From JACJXF01 sp964349045 (GTDB taxonomy: Bacteria > Bacteroidota > Bacteroidia > Bacteroidales > GCA-2748055), in contig CAYGFI010000003.1 in the NCBI GenBank assembly GCA_964349045.1, positions 1-64,000 on the forward strand: 64,000 nt of DNA, written 5' to 3'. Positions 62,603 to 64,000 of this stretch are shown here, in pieces. The notes under the pieces were generated by a model. The model ran no database searches. It was not told the origin of the DNA and was given only the letters and a program-made list of their open reading frames with translations. Numbering within the stretch: position 1 is the stretch's first letter; each line of letters begins with the position of its first letter. Position numbers and translations under genes: made by a program.

Positions 62603-63964
62603 TTATTCAGACTTCAGACCCGTGGTATTCACACTGAACACCTTGTAAGTGTGCTTTTGGCCTGGATTAGTATGTGTATCTGTGAATTGCATTTCCCGAA
62701 TGTGTAGCACCGGAGTATCACTGTCACGCATGCCCTGAAAAACAGGCCTGCTATTGGGATTACCAGGTTCTTCGGGTACTTTGGCGATTACCTTGCCATC
62801 ACGCTCAATGATAAAATATGCAATTCCGCTTTCCAGGTCCGCTTCGGCATTCCATGTGAGATGGCCCCCATTGGATTTAAAATTGAAGGGTGCAGGTGGA
62901 GGTGTGGAATCGGGGATTTCTGTATCTCTGACAAAATGTTCCCATACTTTTGCAACAGTTTCATTAGGTAACCAAAGCGCCCTGTTCTTGTCTCCGGTGA
63001 ATTGGGATGCAGGCGAAGCTTTCGTGCCGAGGAGTGGAGCAAACCAAGCCTCATCCTCCGGCATAGTCCTCATGGGAGCACCATTCTTGAGAGGCAGACG
63101 TGCTTCAAGGCAGGCATCAAACCAGGGAATGGCGAGGTAGCGCTGGTTGCCGGTCGGATGACCAGTGAGGGGATCAACAGCCACACCGATAAGGCCTCCT
63201 TTGCTTCGCACTTCGTTGAAGAATTCTTCAGTAGCAGCCCACCTTCCCGCATGTTTTCCTTCTTTCATTGTAACTCCCTCCTGGGTGCCAAGATTGCACA
63301 TCATTGGTACCCCAACTACTTCATCGGGAATGTCAATTTTCTTTGTTAGCTGCCCGGGACTGTCTGCAATGATTGGAGTGCCTGAATTAAGCCATACAGC
63401 CGCTATTCGCTCCGGGTGCATCATGGTCATAAAGCCGACCCAAACACCTCCTCCGCTATGACCCCAAAGCGTCCAGGGCACACTGGAGAGTTCAGGATGT
63501 CCGGATATGCTGCCTAAATCTACAAGTGACTTTTGAAATTTCACGTCTGAACCGTTACGAGGGTCACACCAGAGGGCACAGGATCCTGCCTCGGGCTGTT
63601 CATAGGACGGTGACAAGAGAGCACATTGATGCTTCTTTGCAAGAGCCTGCCAATGCAGGTCAAAGGCACCTGCGAGACCCGTACCGCATGATCCCGTTCC
63701 ACAGCCATGCTGATGAACAATCACTCCTTTTAGGTAACTTACACCCTGGGGGATCCAGATGGTATAGCTCACCGGGAAAACAAGTTCACCGGGATTAGTC
63801 GAGGCCTCATATCGCACCTTGTAATAGGGTGGTTCGACGTCGGGGAAAATGTCATAAGGTGGATTTTGAGAATAGGTGGCTATTGTGAGAGTTTTTAGGA
63901 TGAAGATTAGCCATAGACGAGAAGACTTTATTCCCATGAGGTTTAAATTTTTCATATTTGTCAT
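62603..63964 (-). CDS. Secreted alpha/beta hydrolase with C-terminal Fn3-like part
   Basis: A 453-residue exported protein. It can start at 63964 or, more likely, at the next ATG at 63955; both give a signal peptide ending near ATYSQ. The hydrolase fold (about 60-340) has HQHGCGTGSCGTG as possible oxyanion region, nucleophile Ser170 in WGHSGGG, and VDPLTGHPTGNQ holding a likely His. Several Cys suggest disulfides. The rest (about 350-453) resembles a fibronectin type III-like domain (FNFKSNGGHLTWNAEADLES, then HTYKVFSVNTTG). The substrate is unknown; a carbohydrate esterase would fit the setting. The DNA is fairly G+C-rich. It is the last gene of the window. Confidence 0.75.
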   Translation of the reverse strand: MTNMKNLNLMGIKSSRLWLIFILKTLTIATYSQNPPYDIFPDVEPPYYKVRYEASTNPGELVFPVSYTIWIPQGVSYLKGVIVHQHGCGTGSCGTGLAGAFDLHWQALAKKHQCALLSPSYEQPEAGSCALWCDPRNGSDVKFQKSLVDLGSISGHPELSSVPWTLWGHSGGGVWVGFMTMMHPERIAAVWLNSGTPIIADSPGQLTKKIDIPDEVVGVPMMCNLGTQEGVTMKEGKHAGRWAATEEFFNEVRSKGGLIGVAVDPLTGHPTGNQRYLAIPWFDACLEARLPLKNGAPMRTMPEDEAWFAPLLGTKASPASQFTGDKNRALWLPNETVAKVWEHFVRDTEIPDSTPPPAPFNFKSNGGHLTWNAEADLESGIAYFIIERDGKVIAKVPEEPGNPNSRPVFQGMRDSDTPVLHIREMQFTDTHTNPGQKHTYKVFSVNTTGLKSE

Positions 63965-64000
63965 TTATTTCGCACATAATCACTTACAGGTCTGAATTTA

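Overview
The window looks like a chromosomal carbohydrate-degradation region of a marine-type member of the Bacteroidota (a Bacteroidales/Marinilabiliales-like bacterium is my best guess). The grounds are as follows. Four large secreted proteins end in type IX secretion (T9SS) sorting tails. There is a one-polypeptide hybrid two-component regulator of the kind that controls Bacteroidota polysaccharide-utilisation loci. Many genes carry lipoprotein signals. Most starts lack a Shine-Dalgarno sequence, the DNA is A+T-rich, and there is a gingipain-like C25 peptidase. No rRNA, tRNA or CRISPR array was seen.

The content points to breakdown of a sulfated, acylated, fucose-rich polysaccharide (fucoidan or sulfated fucan type; this is inference). 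There are ten S1-type sulfatase loci: six intact, one frameshifted, one with its catalytic core deleted, one short remnant, and one intact copy with an uncertain start. Fucose-active enzymes are two GH29 fucosidases, one esterase-GH29-like fusion, one GH95 and one GH141-like beta-helix enzyme. Other enzymes are a divergent GH31, two GH43/GH117-fold propellers plus a fragment of a third, a TIM-barrel protein of GHL15 type, and five carbohydrate-esterase-type proteins. No SusC/SusD pair, endo-fucanase of a family I can name, or fucose catabolic pathway is present, so those parts must lie elsewhere or be hidden in the unassigned proteins at 12426-15851 and 37795-41004.

Layout. 1-5925 is a scarred region: a truncated propeller gene, an IS1380-like insertion sequence, a frameshifted sulfatase, a UroD/MtaA-like methyltransferase, fragments of a RhaT-like transporter and of a second UroD-like gene, and a second IS remnant whose last 217 bp nearly duplicates the end of the first. 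5964-21151 is a tight plus-strand run (GH29, SASA esterase, two sulfatases, large T9SS protein, sulfatase, GH141-like, sulfatase). 21834-28531 holds a core-deleted sulfatase and a second run (propeller, GHL15-like, Tat-exported GH29, double esterase). 28607-34199 is on the minus strand: GH95, then a lipoprotein and C25 peptidase pair. 34934-49264 holds a TonB-domain protein, an EF-hand esterase, a UroD remnant, a large T9SS glycosidase candidate, the hybrid regulator and a large T9SS surface protein, closed by a clear terminator. 49420-63964 has three more intact sulfatases, the esterase-fucosidase fusion, GH31, a PQQ-type propeller, a GH43-like propeller, a sulfatase remnant and a secreted alpha/beta hydrolase.

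Working model: the regulator senses released oligosaccharides in the periplasm. T9SS-exported enzymes open the polymer outside the cell. Lipoprotein and periplasmic sulfatases and esterases strip sulfate and acyl groups so that GH29/GH95/GH141 enzymes can release fucose. The region also carries a previously unnamed (to me) family of interspersed structured repeats, three full copies of which lie in the 5' region of a plus-strand gene, and it shows repeated gene decay, consistent with fast turnover of an accessory locus.
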